Assembly (NCBI RefSeq): GCF_001295925.1
Contig: NZ_LJHQ01000017.1
Coordinates: 1-64,000 of the forward strand
Origin: Allobosea sp. AAP35
GTDB taxonomy: Bacteria; Pseudomonadota; Alphaproteobacteria; Rhizobiales; Beijerinckiaceae
DNA length: 64,000 nt
Reading direction: 5' to 3'
The position numbers were made by a program, and so were the translations under genes. The notes beneath the pieces are model-generated. The model was not told the DNA's origin. It searched no databases and worked only from the letters and a program-made list of their open reading frames with translations. Positions 8,114-17,800 of this stretch are shown here, piece by piece. Each line of letters opens with the position of its first letter. The first letter of the stretch is position 1.

Positions 8114-8824
8114 TCACTCCTTGGTGCCTTCCGCGAGTTTGAAGAGGCCGTGAGCGTCGCGCACGACGATTTTCTTCCGTCCGCCTTCGACAAGCCCCCG
8201 CGCCTCCCAGCCGCTCAGGGTTCGGCTCACGGTGTGAAGCGTCGTCCCGGTCATCTGCGCGACGTCCTCGCGCGTGATCGGGAACGAGATCTGAATGCCG
8301 TCCTCGACCTTGCGACCGGCCTGCTTGATGAGGCGCAAGAGCGCATGGGCGATCCGGCGCTCGACTTCTTCCGTCGACATTTCGACCACGCGCACATGGG
8401 CGTCGTCCAGCCGCGCGCCGACGATGCGCAGCGCGCTGTCGGCCAAGGCAGGGCAGCGTGAGAGAATCGACGGCCAACTCGAGGACGGCCAGACGAGGGC
8501 GACGCTGTCCATGACGGCGATGGCCGTGGCCGGATAGTGCGGCCGCCCCATCTGGACGGCAATGCCGAACAGTTCGCCCGGCACGACATAGCGGATGACG
8601 ACCTGCTGGCCCGCAGGCGTGAGCTTCACGACCTGAAGGTTCCCGTCGAGCAGCACGAAGAAGCTGTCTGCCTGCCCCCCCTGCTCGAAGACGGCGTCAC
8701 CCTTCGGGTAACGCACCGACCTGGCGTAGGCGAGGACGGCGTCCATCTCTTCGCCGGTCAAACGCGCGAAGGCGGGCGCGGCGGCTAGCAGGGATCGATC
8801 AAGGGAGCTCATCGGCTGCTTCAT
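8114..8824 (-). CDS. Crp/Fnr family transcription regulator
   Basis: A 236-residue regulator using the start MKQPMSSLDRS; an ATG 12 nt further in is also possible, and the longer frame to 8863 looks like leader. Residues 15-130 form the cyclic-nucleotide-binding-like sensor fold (VFEQGGQADSFFVLLDGNLQ, GELFGIAVQMG). Residues 165-225 form the helix-turn-helix (ITREDVAQMTGTTLHTVSRT). It lacks the FNR cysteines, so it belongs to the NnrR/Dnr-like or general Crp group. It is close to copper and nitrous-oxide genes, and TTG-N8-CAA sites occur nearby, so a nitrogen-oxide or redox regulator is plausible but inferred. The 226-nt upstream gap shows no clear operator. Confidence 0.88.
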   Translation of the reverse strand: MKQPMSSLDRSLLAAAPAFARLTGEEMDAVLAYARSVRYPKGDAVFEQGGQADSFFVLLDGNLQVVKLTPAGQQVVIRYVVPGELFGIAVQMGRPHYPATAIAVMDSVALVWPSSSWPSILSRCPALADSALRIVGARLDDAHVRVVEMSTEEVERRIAHALLRLIKQAGRKVEDGIQISFPITREDVAQMTGTTLHTVSRTLSGWEARGLVEGGRKKIVVRDAHGLFKLAEGTKE

Positions 8825-9050
8825 CTCATACAGGACGGGCCATAGCGGGGCCATTCCAACCATCGCGCGGCACAGTCATGCCACCTGTACAGGGTCTCCA
8901 TGCCCTGTCGCAGCGATTTAGCGGGTTGGCAGCCGATCAGCGTCGGCAGAGAGGCCAAAAGCCGACGGTGCTGCCGACAGGGCCGAGGATTTCGGCGACG
9001 CGACGCGACGGACTCCGAGGAGGTCACCTTGCCTCACGCCTATCGGCTGG

Positions 9051-9779
9051 TCATAAACTCGCATTCACCACCTCGACGATCCGCCCATCGCGGAGATGGA
9101 CCATACGGTCGAGGCGCGAGAAGATTTTCTCGTCATGGGTCACGACGATGACCGCAGCGTCACGCTCGATCGCGACCTGCTTCATCAGATCGATGACGAT
9201 GGCGGCTCGTTCCGAATCGAGCGCAGCGGTCGGCTCGTCTGCGAGGATGATGCGGGGCTCGTTGGCGAGCGCGCGCGCGATTGCGACGCGCTGGGCTTCG
9301 CCGCCAGAGAGCTTGGAGGGCAGCGCATCGGCGCGGTGATCGACCTGCAGATAGCCGAGCAGTTCCATGGCGCGTGCCTTCGCCCGTCCGGGGCTCTCGC
9401 CCATCAGCGTGCGAACGATCGCCACGTTCTCCCAGGCTGAGAGGAACGGCAGCAGGTTGTGGAACTGGAAGATGAACCCGATCGTCTCGAGCCTCAGCCG
9501 CCTGAGATCGCCGATCAGCCATTTGCCGTCGAAGATCGCGCGACCATCGAGACGGATGGCGCCGGAATCGGGCTCCGTGATGCAGCCGATGCAGTTGAGC
9601 AGCGTGCTCTTGCCCGAGCCGGAGGGGCCTATCAGGCCGACCACCTCACCGGTCCCGACCGTCAGATCGATGTCGATCAGGGCGGGCACCCGCGTTGCGC
9701 CGGCGCCGAAGGTCTTCGACAGGCGGGCGATCTCGACGACGGGTCTTGGCGCGGCGATGGGTCCGGATGCAGCCATCAT
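9051..9779 (-). CDS. ABC exporter ATP-binding protein (DevA/MacB-type)
   Basis: The ATPase of an adaptor-dependent ABC exporter, 242 residues. Walker A (GPSGSGKSTLLN, about residue 55), the signature LSGGEAQRVAIARAL, Walker B (RIILADEPTAALDSE) and the switch histidine (VVTHDEK) are all present. It is the third gene of a minus-strand operon, adaptor - permease - ATPase, with 1 nt between the permease stop and this start. The order and sequences resemble DevBCA, which works with a TolC-type channel. No channel gene is visible here. The substrate is unknown. Confidence 0.9.
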   Translation of the reverse strand: MMAASGPIAAPRPVVEIARLSKTFGAGATRVPALIDIDLTVGTGEVVGLIGPSGSGKSTLLNCIGCITEPDSGAIRLDGRAIFDGKWLIGDLRRLRLETIGFIFQFHNLLPFLSAWENVAIVRTLMGESPGRAKARAMELLGYLQVDHRADALPSKLSGGEAQRVAIARALANEPRIILADEPTAALDSERAAIVIDLMKQVAIERDAAVIVVTHDEKIFSRLDRMVHLRDGRIVEVVNASL

Positions 9780-9780
9780 A

Positions 9781-10917
9781 TCAGCCTCCGAGCGCCGAGG
9801 CCGGATCGATCTTCAGCGCCGAGCGCACGCCGAAGATGCTGGCGATGAGGCAGACCAGGATGATGATGCCGAGCAGGATCGCCGTGTCGGAGGTCTCCAG
9901 CACCACGCGCCGCGGGAAGTAATCCTGAGCCAGGCGGATCAAGGCCGCCCCGATGGCGAAGCCCACCAGGCCCATCGCCAGCGCCTGCTGCAGGATCAGC
10001 GAGACGATGACGCGGTCGGGCGCGCCGATGAGCTTGAGCGTCGCGATCGCCTTCTTCTTGTCCATGGTCATCGTGTAGACGATCAGGCCGATCACCACCG
10101 TCGAGACGACCAGCAGGATCACCGCGAACAGGCCCAGTTGCCGACGGGCGCGCTCGATCACCGAGCGCGTCAGGATCTCCTCCTGCTGCGCCGCCGTCAT
10201 AGCGGTCAGATGTTTCCAGCGCGCGATCGAGCCGATGACGCCCTCGGGCGACGCATCGGGTCGCATCCGCACGATGATGGCGCTGACCAGGTCGCTCGAC
10301 CCGCCCGCCGGCGTGTCGCGGGCCGCCTCCCGCCTCACCGCCGAGGGATCGAATTGCCACTGGACGATCTGGGCGTCGCGCAAGGTCATCATCAGCACCG
10401 GATCGCCTCCCGAGCTGGTGGCGTTCGCGGTCAGGCCGACGACGGTGAAGTCGTCGCGACCGATGCGGATGCGCTCGCCCAGCACCAGCCCCGTCTTGCG
10501 ATCGGCCACCACTTCGGAGCGGGACTTCACGATGGCACGGCCCTCAACGATCGCGACCTCGCTGCCGGGCCGCCCGATCTGAGCCCCGACGATGAAGACG
10601 CGCAGGTTGGTGCCGCGATAGGGGATCTCGACGGTCTGGTAGACGACCGCGCCAGCAGCCGCCACGCCGGCATGCACGGCGACGGCGTCGCGCGTGTCGC
10701 GCGGCAGGCGGGAGCTCTCGGCGAAAGGGCCCCGCTTGCCCGCTTCGACCGCCCAGGCATCGGCCCCGGCACTCCGGACCAGCCCGAGCGCCTCGTGGAC
10801 CAGCCCGCGATAGATGCCGACCATGCCCATCACGACGCCCAGCAACAGGCTGAGACCGACGCAGGTCAGGATGAACCGTCCGAGTCCGTGCTGGACATCG
10901 CGCCAGGCGAGGTTCAT
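9781..10917 (-). CDS. ABC exporter permease, FtsX/MacB (DevC-like)
   Basis: The membrane subunit of the exporter, 378 residues. There is one N-terminal membrane helix (about 17-38), then a large periplasmic domain (about 45-250) and three C-terminal helices (about 262-285, 310-335, 345-365). This is the FtsX/MacB plan and the DevC length. The start overlaps the adaptor stop by ATGA, so the two are translationally coupled. It acts with the neighbouring ATPase and adaptor in the inner membrane. What it exports cannot be read from the sequence. Confidence 0.9.
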   Translation of the reverse strand: MNLAWRDVQHGLGRFILTCVGLSLLLGVVMGMVGIYRGLVHEALGLVRSAGADAWAVEAGKRGPFAESSRLPRDTRDAVAVHAGVAAAGAVVYQTVEIPYRGTNLRVFIVGAQIGRPGSEVAIVEGRAIVKSRSEVVADRKTGLVLGERIRIGRDDFTVVGLTANATSSGGDPVLMMTLRDAQIVQWQFDPSAVRREAARDTPAGGSSDLVSAIIVRMRPDASPEGVIGSIARWKHLTAMTAAQQEEILTRSVIERARRQLGLFAVILLVVSTVVIGLIVYTMTMDKKKAIATLKLIGAPDRVIVSLILQQALAMGLVGFAIGAALIRLAQDYFPRRVVLETSDTAILLGIIILVCLIASIFGVRSALKIDPASALGG

Positions 10918-12086
10918 CGGGAGCCGCTCGCGGCGACCACCGCTTTGCGCCCGATCGTGAAGCCGTCATCGGGCACGGAGACAACCGCGCGCGCATTGGC
11001 GGGCAGACCTCCGACGATCAGCACGCGACCGTCGAGCAGCCGGTCTCCGAGCGCGACGAGACGCCGATCGAGCTTGCCGTCCTCGACCGTCCAGATCATG
11101 CCCGCACGACCATCGAAGCCGCTCACCGCACGCAGCGGCACGAACAGGCCATCCGGGACGACCCGCTTGATGATCTCGATTTCGGCCTGCTCGCCGAGAT
11201 AGCGTCCCTGATGTTCTGGCTCACAGGTCAAGCAGCGCACATAGACCCTGCGCTCCTCGGTGACGCGGTCATTCTCCTGATCAATCCTAACGATCTGCGC
11301 CTCGACGACGGTGTTCATCTCGGAGCGCAGCCGCACCAGCGCCTTTTGCCCGATCGCGAGTCCGCCGGATACGGCCTCGTCGATGAAGGCGCGCACCCAG
11401 ACCGAATTGGGTTCGATGATCGTGAAGACGACCTCCCCGACACCGGCGACAGCGCCGGCCTCCTTCAGACGCGACAGGATGCGGGCGCGATAAGGCGCAA
11501 TGAGCCGGTGCTGGTCGAGCAGCACCTGTTCGATCGTCAGCGCGGCGGCGACGTCGTCGCGGGCCGCTTCGGCCACCCGGACATCAGCCTTGGCGACGGC
11601 GAGATCGGCCTGGGCGAGCGTCTCGTTGGTCTGAGCTTCATCGGCCTGCTCGCGCGAGACGCTGCCGCGATCGACGAGCGACTGGCGACGCTGGTTCACC
11701 AGCGCCCGTTGCAGGAGGTTGGCCTCCGATCGCTGCAACAGCGCCTGTGCCTTGGCGAGAGCCGCCTGGGCCTGCAGCGTCGCCACCTGCGCCTTGGCGA
11801 CGCGGGCGCGCTGCGAACTGTCCTCGAGCGTGGCCAGCACCGTGCCCGCCGGGACGATCTCGCCCTGATCGGCCGAGAGCTGCACGATCCGGCCCGCGAC
11901 CTGGAAGCCGATCCGCGACAGCACCTGCGCCTCGACGCTGCCCAGCCCGAAAACGCGGATCGCGACGTCCCGCTCTACCTCGGCGGCTTCGACCGTGACG
12001 GGCCTCAGCTTGCGGACATAGGTGAAACCAGCCGCCGCCAGCGCGACGAGGATCAGAAGGGCAGCCAGAGCGGTGCGCTTGGACAT
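10914..12086 (-). CDS. Periplasmic adaptor of ABC exporter (HlyD/DevB-like)
   Basis: A membrane fusion protein of 390 residues. Its N-terminal anchor (ALAALLILVALAAAGFTYV, residues 6-24) is followed by a lipoyl half (AGRIVQLSADQGEIVPAGT), a coiled-coil hairpin (about 95-190), the returning lipoyl half and a beta-barrel domain. It is the first gene of the exporter operon. A TTG-N8-CAA palindrome lies 78 nt upstream of its start. It faces a divergent copper ATPase gene across a 420-nt gap, so the two may share control. Confidence 0.9.
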   Translation of the reverse strand: MSKRTALAALLILVALAAAGFTYVRKLRPVTVEAAEVERDVAIRVFGLGSVEAQVLSRIGFQVAGRIVQLSADQGEIVPAGTVLATLEDSSQRARVAKAQVATLQAQAALAKAQALLQRSEANLLQRALVNQRRQSLVDRGSVSREQADEAQTNETLAQADLAVAKADVRVAEAARDDVAAALTIEQVLLDQHRLIAPYRARILSRLKEAGAVAGVGEVVFTIIEPNSVWVRAFIDEAVSGGLAIGQKALVRLRSEMNTVVEAQIVRIDQENDRVTEERRVYVRCLTCEPEHQGRYLGEQAEIEIIKRVVPDGLFVPLRAVSGFDGRAGMIWTVEDGKLDRRLVALGDRLLDGRVLIVGGLPANARAVVSVPDDGFTIGRKAVVAASGSR

Positions 12087-12506
12087 GAGCGGTCGTGATC
12101 CCAGAACGGCGAATTAGCCGAAGGCCTCTACGGTCAGGCTCCACCATTGCGGCCTCACCTGCATTGCGCAGCGACAAATGCCAGACAGACAGACGCGCCT
12201 TGCGTCGAGATTGTCAGTGGCGCGTCGAGATCGCCAGAGGTGCTGAGCGGTGGGGGGATTGCCCTCTCCCAAGTGGCCGACGTCGAGGCTGTCGAAGACG
12301 GCACTCGAGGCATGTCAGCGACGAGTGAAGGAGGAGCGTTCTGACGCCTCGATGAAGGGCGGGAGCGCGCCGTAGTGACTGGATATCTGTCGCTGGCGGA
12401 CCTTTTGGACGGCCGGCGCGTATTCTAGATGCCACTTCTGGAGAAGAGCCGGGTCGATCGGCCCGGCACTCTCAGGCCGCTCGCTGAACGAGCAGAAAGC
12501 TGGCCG
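12087..12506. other. Divergent 420-nt intergenic region, exporter versus copper ATPase
   Basis: No coding frame here looks real on either strand; the long minus-strand frame that covers part of it continues antisense through the copper ATPase gene. The only site I can point to is the TTG-N8-CAA palindrome at 12164-12177. Promoters for both divergent genes must lie here, but I cannot place them with confidence. Confidence 0.6.
12164..12177. promoter_or_regulatory. FNR/NnrR-type half-site pair TTG-N8-CAA
   Basis: TTGCGCAGCGACAA has the outer TTG and CAA of the FNR/NnrR/FixK box but not the inner AT/AT or A bases. It lies 78 nt before the adaptor start at 12086. Three such sites occur in the intergenic regions of this half of the window, more than base composition predicts by my rough estimate. 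A weak call when taken alone. Confidence 0.35.
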
Positions 12507-14876
12507 ATGACCCATCACGAGCAACATCCCCATCATGGCGGGCACGAACATGGCCCTGTCCCTCCATCGATTTCCTCGGGTGTGAAGGACCCGGTCTGCG
12601 GAATGACCGTCGACCCAGCGAGTGCCGAGCACAGCGCGGTCCATCAAGGCCAGACGTACTACTTCTGCTCGCAGCGCTGCGAGATCAAATTCAAGGCCAA
12701 TCCCGCGACCTATATGTTGAAGGCAGACGCCACCAACACTGCCGCCAAGGCCGAGCCGGCTGGCACGATCTACACCTGCCCGATGCACCCGCAGATCAGG
12801 CGGCCCGCGCCGGGAAACTGTCCGCTCTGCGGGATGGCGCTGGAGCCTGAGATCGCGACGGGCGAGGCCGGCCCAAGCGCCGAACTGCGCGACATGACGC
12901 GACGCTTCTGGATCGGCCTCGTGCTGGCTGTGCCCGTCTTCGTCCTGGAGATGGGCGGTCATCTTATCGATCTGCACAGGTGGCTTGATCCGCAGAGCTC
13001 GAACTGGATCCAGCTCGTTCTGGCGACGCCCGTCGTGCTCTGGGCCGGCTTTCCCTTCTTCGAGCGCGGCTGGCAGTCTCTGGTCAACCGCAGCCTCAAT
13101 ATGTTCACACTGATCGCGATGGGCATCGGCGTGGCCTGGATCTACAGCCTCGTGGGGACCGTGGCCCCGGGGGTCTTTCCGACCACGTTCCGGTCCCCAG
13201 AGGGATCGGTGGCGGTCTATTTCGAGGCGGCAGCGGTGATCACCGTGCTGGTCCTGCTCGGCCAGGTTCTCGAACTGAGGGCGCGCGAGCAGACGAGCGG
13301 CGCGATCCGGGCCTTGCTCGACCTCGTGCCCAAGACGGCACGGCGCGTACGTGAGGACGGCAGCGACGAAGACATCGGTCTCGATGCGGTCGTCGTCGGC
13401 GAGCGCCTGCGAGTTCGCCCCGGCGAGACCGTGCCGGTTGATGGCGAACTGATCGAGGGCCGAAGCTCGATCGACGAATCCATGGTGACGGGTGAATCCA
13501 TGCCGGTCACGAAGGAGGTCGGTTCGCCCCTGATCGGCGGCACGCTCAACCGCAGCGGCGGCTTCATCATGCGCGCCGGCAAGATCGGTAGCGACACCAT
13601 GCTCTCGCGCATCGTGGCCATGGTCGCGCAGGCGCAACGCTCGCGCGCGCCGATCCAACGCCTCGCCGACCAGGTCTCAGGCTGGTTCGTGCCGATCGTC
13701 ATCGGGGTCGCGGTGATGGCCTTTGGGGCCTGGATGCTGTTTGGCCCCGAGCCGCGTTTCGCGCATGGGCTCGTTGCCGCCGTCGCCGTGCTGATCATCG
13801 CCTGTCCCTGCGCGCTTGGGCTCGCCACGCCGATGTCGATCATGGTCGGCGTCGGCCGGGGCGCGAGCCTTGGCGTCCTGATCAAGAACGCCGAGGCTCT
13901 GGAGCTTTTCGAGAAGATCGACACGCTGGTCGTCGACAAGACCGGAACGCTGACCGAGGGCAGACCGAAACTGACCACCCTCAAAGCCCAAAGGGGCTTT
14001 GACGAGAACGACGTGCTTCGCCTCGCCGCGACGCTGGAACGCGCCAGCGAGCATCCGCTTGCCGAGGCCATCGTCGAGGCTGCGAAGCAGCGCGGGCTCG
14101 CACTGGGCGAGGCGCAGGATTTCGACAGCCCCGTGGGCAAAGGAGTCACCGGAACCGTAGAAGGGCATTCACTCGTCATCGGCAGCCATCGCATCATGGA
14201 CGAGGCCGGCATCGACATCGCGGCTTTGGCGACTGAGGCGGAGGCACTTCGCGGCGATGGCGCGACCGTCATCGTGGTTGCGATAGACGGCCGCGCGGCC
14301 GGTCTGCTGGCGATAGCCGACCCCGTCAAGGAAACCACGCCGGCCGCGATCAAGGCGCTTAAATCGGCCGGGATCCGGATCGTCATGTTAACCGGCGACA
14401 ACCGGACGACGGCTGAAGCCGTGGCGCACCGGCTGGGCATCGACGACGTCGAGGCGGAGGTGCTGCCGGAGGAGAAAAGCAGCGTCGTCGCCAGGCTGCG
14501 CTCGCAGGGTCGCGTCGTGGCGATGGCTGGCGATGGCGTCAACGATGCGCCAGCGCTCGCGGCTGCGGATATCGGCATCGCAATGGGGACTGGCACCGAT
14601 GTCGCGATCGAGAGTGCCGGTGTCACCCTGCTCAAGGGCGACCTGCAGGGCATCGTCACGGCGCTCCAGCTCAGCCGCGCAACGATGGGCAACATCCGGC
14701 AGAACCTGTTCTTTGCCTTCATCTACAATGCCGCAGGCGTGCCGGTAGCCGCAGGGTTGCTCTATCCGTTCTTCGGTCTCCTGCTATCCCCGATCATTGC
14801 GGCTGCCGCGATGGCGCTTTCGTCGGTTAGTGTCATCGGAAACGCACTGAGGCTGCGCAGCGTCTCTTTGCGCTGA
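12507..14876 (+). CDS. Copper-transporting P1B-type ATPase
   Basis: A heavy-metal P-type ATPase of 789 residues. The N-terminus has a His-rich tail ([16 protein letters not shown]) and a YHS domain (about 22-65, DPVCGM and CSQRC). A heavy-metal-binding domain follows (about 82-108, YTCPMHPQI and CPLCGMAL) instead of the usual HMA domains. The transmembrane metal site is CPC ([13 protein letters not shown], about 430). Also present are the actuator TGES, the phosphorylation site DKTGTLTEG (about 477) and the hinge [16 protein letters not shown]. The CPC motif and N-terminal domains indicate Cu(I) transport. Copper balance matters here because NirK and NosZ need copper. The ATG at 12507 is preferred because the extra upstream residues of the longer frame are unlike the family. 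Confidence 0.93.
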   Translation: MTHHEQHPHHGGHEHGPVPPSISSGVKDPVCGMTVDPASAEHSAVHQGQTYYFCSQRCEIKFKANPATYMLKADATNTAAKAEPAGTIYTCPMHPQIRRPAPGNCPLCGMALEPEIATGEAGPSAELRDMTRRFWIGLVLAVPVFVLEMGGHLIDLHRWLDPQSSNWIQLVLATPVVLWAGFPFFERGWQSLVNRSLNMFTLIAMGIGVAWIYSLVGTVAPGVFPTTFRSPEGSVAVYFEAAAVITVLVLLGQVLELRAREQTSGAIRALLDLVPKTARRVREDGSDEDIGLDAVVVGERLRVRPGETVPVDGELIEGRSSIDESMVTGESMPVTKEVGSPLIGGTLNRSGGFIMRAGKIGSDTMLSRIVAMVAQAQRSRAPIQRLADQVSGWFVPIVIGVAVMAFGAWMLFGPEPRFAHGLVAAVAVLIIACPCALGLATPMSIMVGVGRGASLGVLIKNAEALELFEKIDTLVVDKTGTLTEGRPKLTTLKAQRGFDENDVLRLAATLERASEHPLAEAIVEAAKQRGLALGEAQDFDSPVGKGVTGTVEGHSLVIGSHRIMDEAGIDIAALATEAEALRGDGATVIVVAIDGRAAGLLAIADPVKETTPAAIKALKSAGIRIVMLTGDNRTTAEAVAHRLGIDDVEAEVLPEEKSSVVARLRSQGRVVAMAGDGVNDAPALAAADIGIAMGTGTDVAIESAGVTLLKGDLQGIVTALQLSRATMGNIRQNLFFAFIYNAAGVPVAAGLLYPFFGLLLSPIIAAAAMALSSVSVIGNALRLRSVSLR

Positions 14877-14898
14877 ACGGTATTATCTTAAAGGCCGG

Positions 14899-17800
14899 TC
14901 ATTGCTCGCCCGCGGGCAGCTCGGGATCAGCCCTAGTGGCGGCCAGCGCCAGTCGTGCCAGCGCTGGCAACGACTTCGTACCGGTTCGCCTCATGATGGC
15001 GGCGCGGTGGTTTTCCACGGTCCTTTGGCTGATGCCGAGATCGGCTGCGATGTTCTTGCTGGGGTGGCCAGCCAGGACCATGTCCATGATCTGGTGCTGC
15101 CGAGATGTCAGGCCCGCGACGCTCCGGGCCGCATCGGCTTTCCAGGCAAGGCGTGCGCTGGCGTCGCGCGACAGATCGACAGCCCTTCCGACGCTGGCAA
15201 GGAGTTCGTCCACGCCGACCGGCTTCTCGATGAAATCGAAGGCGCCCGCCTTCATCGCTTCGACGGCCATCGGCACGTCGCTGTGGCCGGTGATCATGAT
15301 GGCCGGCAGGTGCGGATCGGCCTCGCGCATATACCGGAGCAGTTCCATGCCTGACATGCCCGGCAGATAGGCGTCGACAAGAAGGCATGTGCCATCTCCC
15401 GCATGGTAGGCCGAAAGGAAGCTCTCGCAGCTCCCATAGGACGCGACCCGGTAGCCGCCGTTCTCCAGAACCTGATGGAGCTCGCCACGAACATGCTCGT
15501 CGTCATCGATGATGAAGAGGCTTGAATGATCCAAGCCAGGCCCGGCTGCGATCACGGCCGGGGCAGGATTGATCTGCGCGGGAGCCGGTATCGCAAGCAG
15601 CCTCTGGATCGCCCGCGTCACCTCCGCAACCTTGACCGGCTTGCTGAGGTGGAGGCAGTTCCGAGCCTTGATCACCCGCAGCGTCTCCGTCGAGATGTCA
15701 CCGGTAAGGATGATCACCGGTGTCTCCCGATGACCCTGCGCGCGGATCGCCGCGGCCGCCTGAAGCCCGTCCATGCCGCTGGGGAGATTGTAATCCGACA
15801 GGATGACGTCGGGCCGGGGGCCGTCTCCCGCGATCAACGCCAGAGCGCCGGGCCCATCGGCTGCGGCGATCGTCCTGTGGCCTTCGCCCTTGAGCAGGAT
15901 GTCCAGAAGTTCGCGAAGCTCGGGATCGTCCTCGATGATCAGGATCGTCCCGATGCGGTGGCCCCCGACCTTCTGTCGTTTCTCGCTCGTCGCTTCCAGG
16001 CCCGACGGTTGCGCGCCGCCCGCCTCGGTTTCCAGTGCTCCCAGTTCGATCGTGAAGACCGATCCCTTTCCAGGGGTCGAGCGAACCTGCACGCCGTGCC
16101 CGAGCAGATGGCCGAGGCGCTGCACGATCGAGAGCCCCAGACCGAGGCCGAGGCTGCGCTGGCGCGCGGCGTTGTCGATCTGGTGGTATTCGTCGAAGAT
16201 CGCCTGCAGTTCGTGGCCCGGAATCCCGACACCCGTATCCCAGACCTCGACCGTGAGTTTGCCGGCGCGGCGCCTGCACCCGATCAGGACCCGGCCGGTC
16301 TTGGTATATTTGAGGGCATTTGCGATCAGATTGCGGAGCATCTGCTGGAGCAGTTGCGGATCACTCCGGACGATCGCGCTGCATCCCACGATGACGAGAG
16401 CGAGCCCCTGCGCCTGTGCCTGAAACGCAAACGAATCCCGCATGCTGGCCAGCAGATCGCCGATCGGAAAAACGACGACGTCCGGCTGCACCGTGCCGGC
16501 CTCGATCTGGTTGATGTCGAGGAGGGTGTTCAGCATCCCCGACATCGCATCGATGGTATGGCCAAGCCGCGCCACAAGCGTCTGAGCCTTCTCGCCTTCG
16601 ACGACCTTGCCGAGCAGCCCCTGGATCAAGGCGAGGCCCTGGAGGGGCTGGCGAAGGTCATGGCTGGCTGCGGCGAGGAAGCGCGATTTGGCGATATTGG
16701 CCTGTTCGGACTGGCTCGTCGCGTCGCTCAGCGTCCGAGCCGTCCGCCTTTGCTCCGTGATGTCGGAGAAGGTGATGACGACGCCCTCCACCCGGTTGTC
16801 ATGGGCACGGTAGGGCATGATCCGGCGCAGGAACCAGACGCCGTTTTCGGCCTCGATGCGACGTTCCAGCGGTGTCAGCGTCTGCAGGACGGTCCGCGCC
16901 TCGAAGGGAAGAGAGCCGTCGGCCGCCAGTGAGGCAAGGTCGGCCAGGGGGCGCCCGACATCGCCGGGGATGACGTTGAAGAGCGCCTTGGTGGCGGGCG
17001 TGAAGAAGCGGATCTTGAGGTCGCGATCGAGAAAGATCGTGGCGACGTCCGTGCTGTAGAGCACGTTTTGCAAATCGTCGGAGGTCGTGCGTTGGCGCTC
17101 CAGCGTCTCCTGAAGCTGGCCATTGAGGGCGGTCAACTCCTCGTTGAGAGATTGAAGCTCCTCCTTGGAGGTCAGGAGTTCCTCGTTGGTCGACTGGAAT
17201 TCCTCGTTGACCGAAAGCGCCTCCTCGTTGATGGCACGCTGTTCCTCACCCGACATTTCGAGATTGCGGACGGCATCGCGCAACTCGGCCCTCGTCGCAT
17301 CGAGTTCCTTTTCGAGCTCTCCGATCCGGGCGGTGTCCGCGCTGGAACTTCCACCAGCCGAGCGCTTGTCGGGCAGGGACTTGCCGGGGATGGGCTCATC
17401 GATGAAGGCCACGACGAACAAGCGTTCCCCGTCCTGCATGACCGGTTGGACGGCAACGCTGAACGGGCGCTCTTGACCGCTGTGCCGGCTGCGCCCGGCC
17501 TCGATCCGAACGCTGGTCTGGCCCTCCTTGGCCTGAAGGATCGCGGCCCGAAGTCGGGTCCGCAGCCCCTCGGGCGCCATGGCCAGAATGTCGTGGGTGG
17601 AATAGCCAGGGGCGATCTGGAGATAGCGACTGGTCGGGCCGAGGCTGTAGAGGCATTCATGCGCGGCGTTGATCATCACGGCGGCGGGCGCATAGGCCTC
17701 GATCACGACCCGCTTGCACAACTCGCCCAACGCGCTCTGGCGCGACGCGGCCTGGCCCTGTCCAGGCCGTGGCGGAACCCGAACGGCATCGCCTGGCGCA

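Noticed and set aside
9367-11202. 611-codon plus-strand open frame
   Set aside because: Lies antisense to the ABC exporter genes whose motifs are clear on the minus strand; its residues are low-complexity and unlike any protein. A GC-skew shadow.
12315-13658. 447-codon minus-strand open frame
   Set aside because: Antisense to the copper ATPase N-terminal domains.
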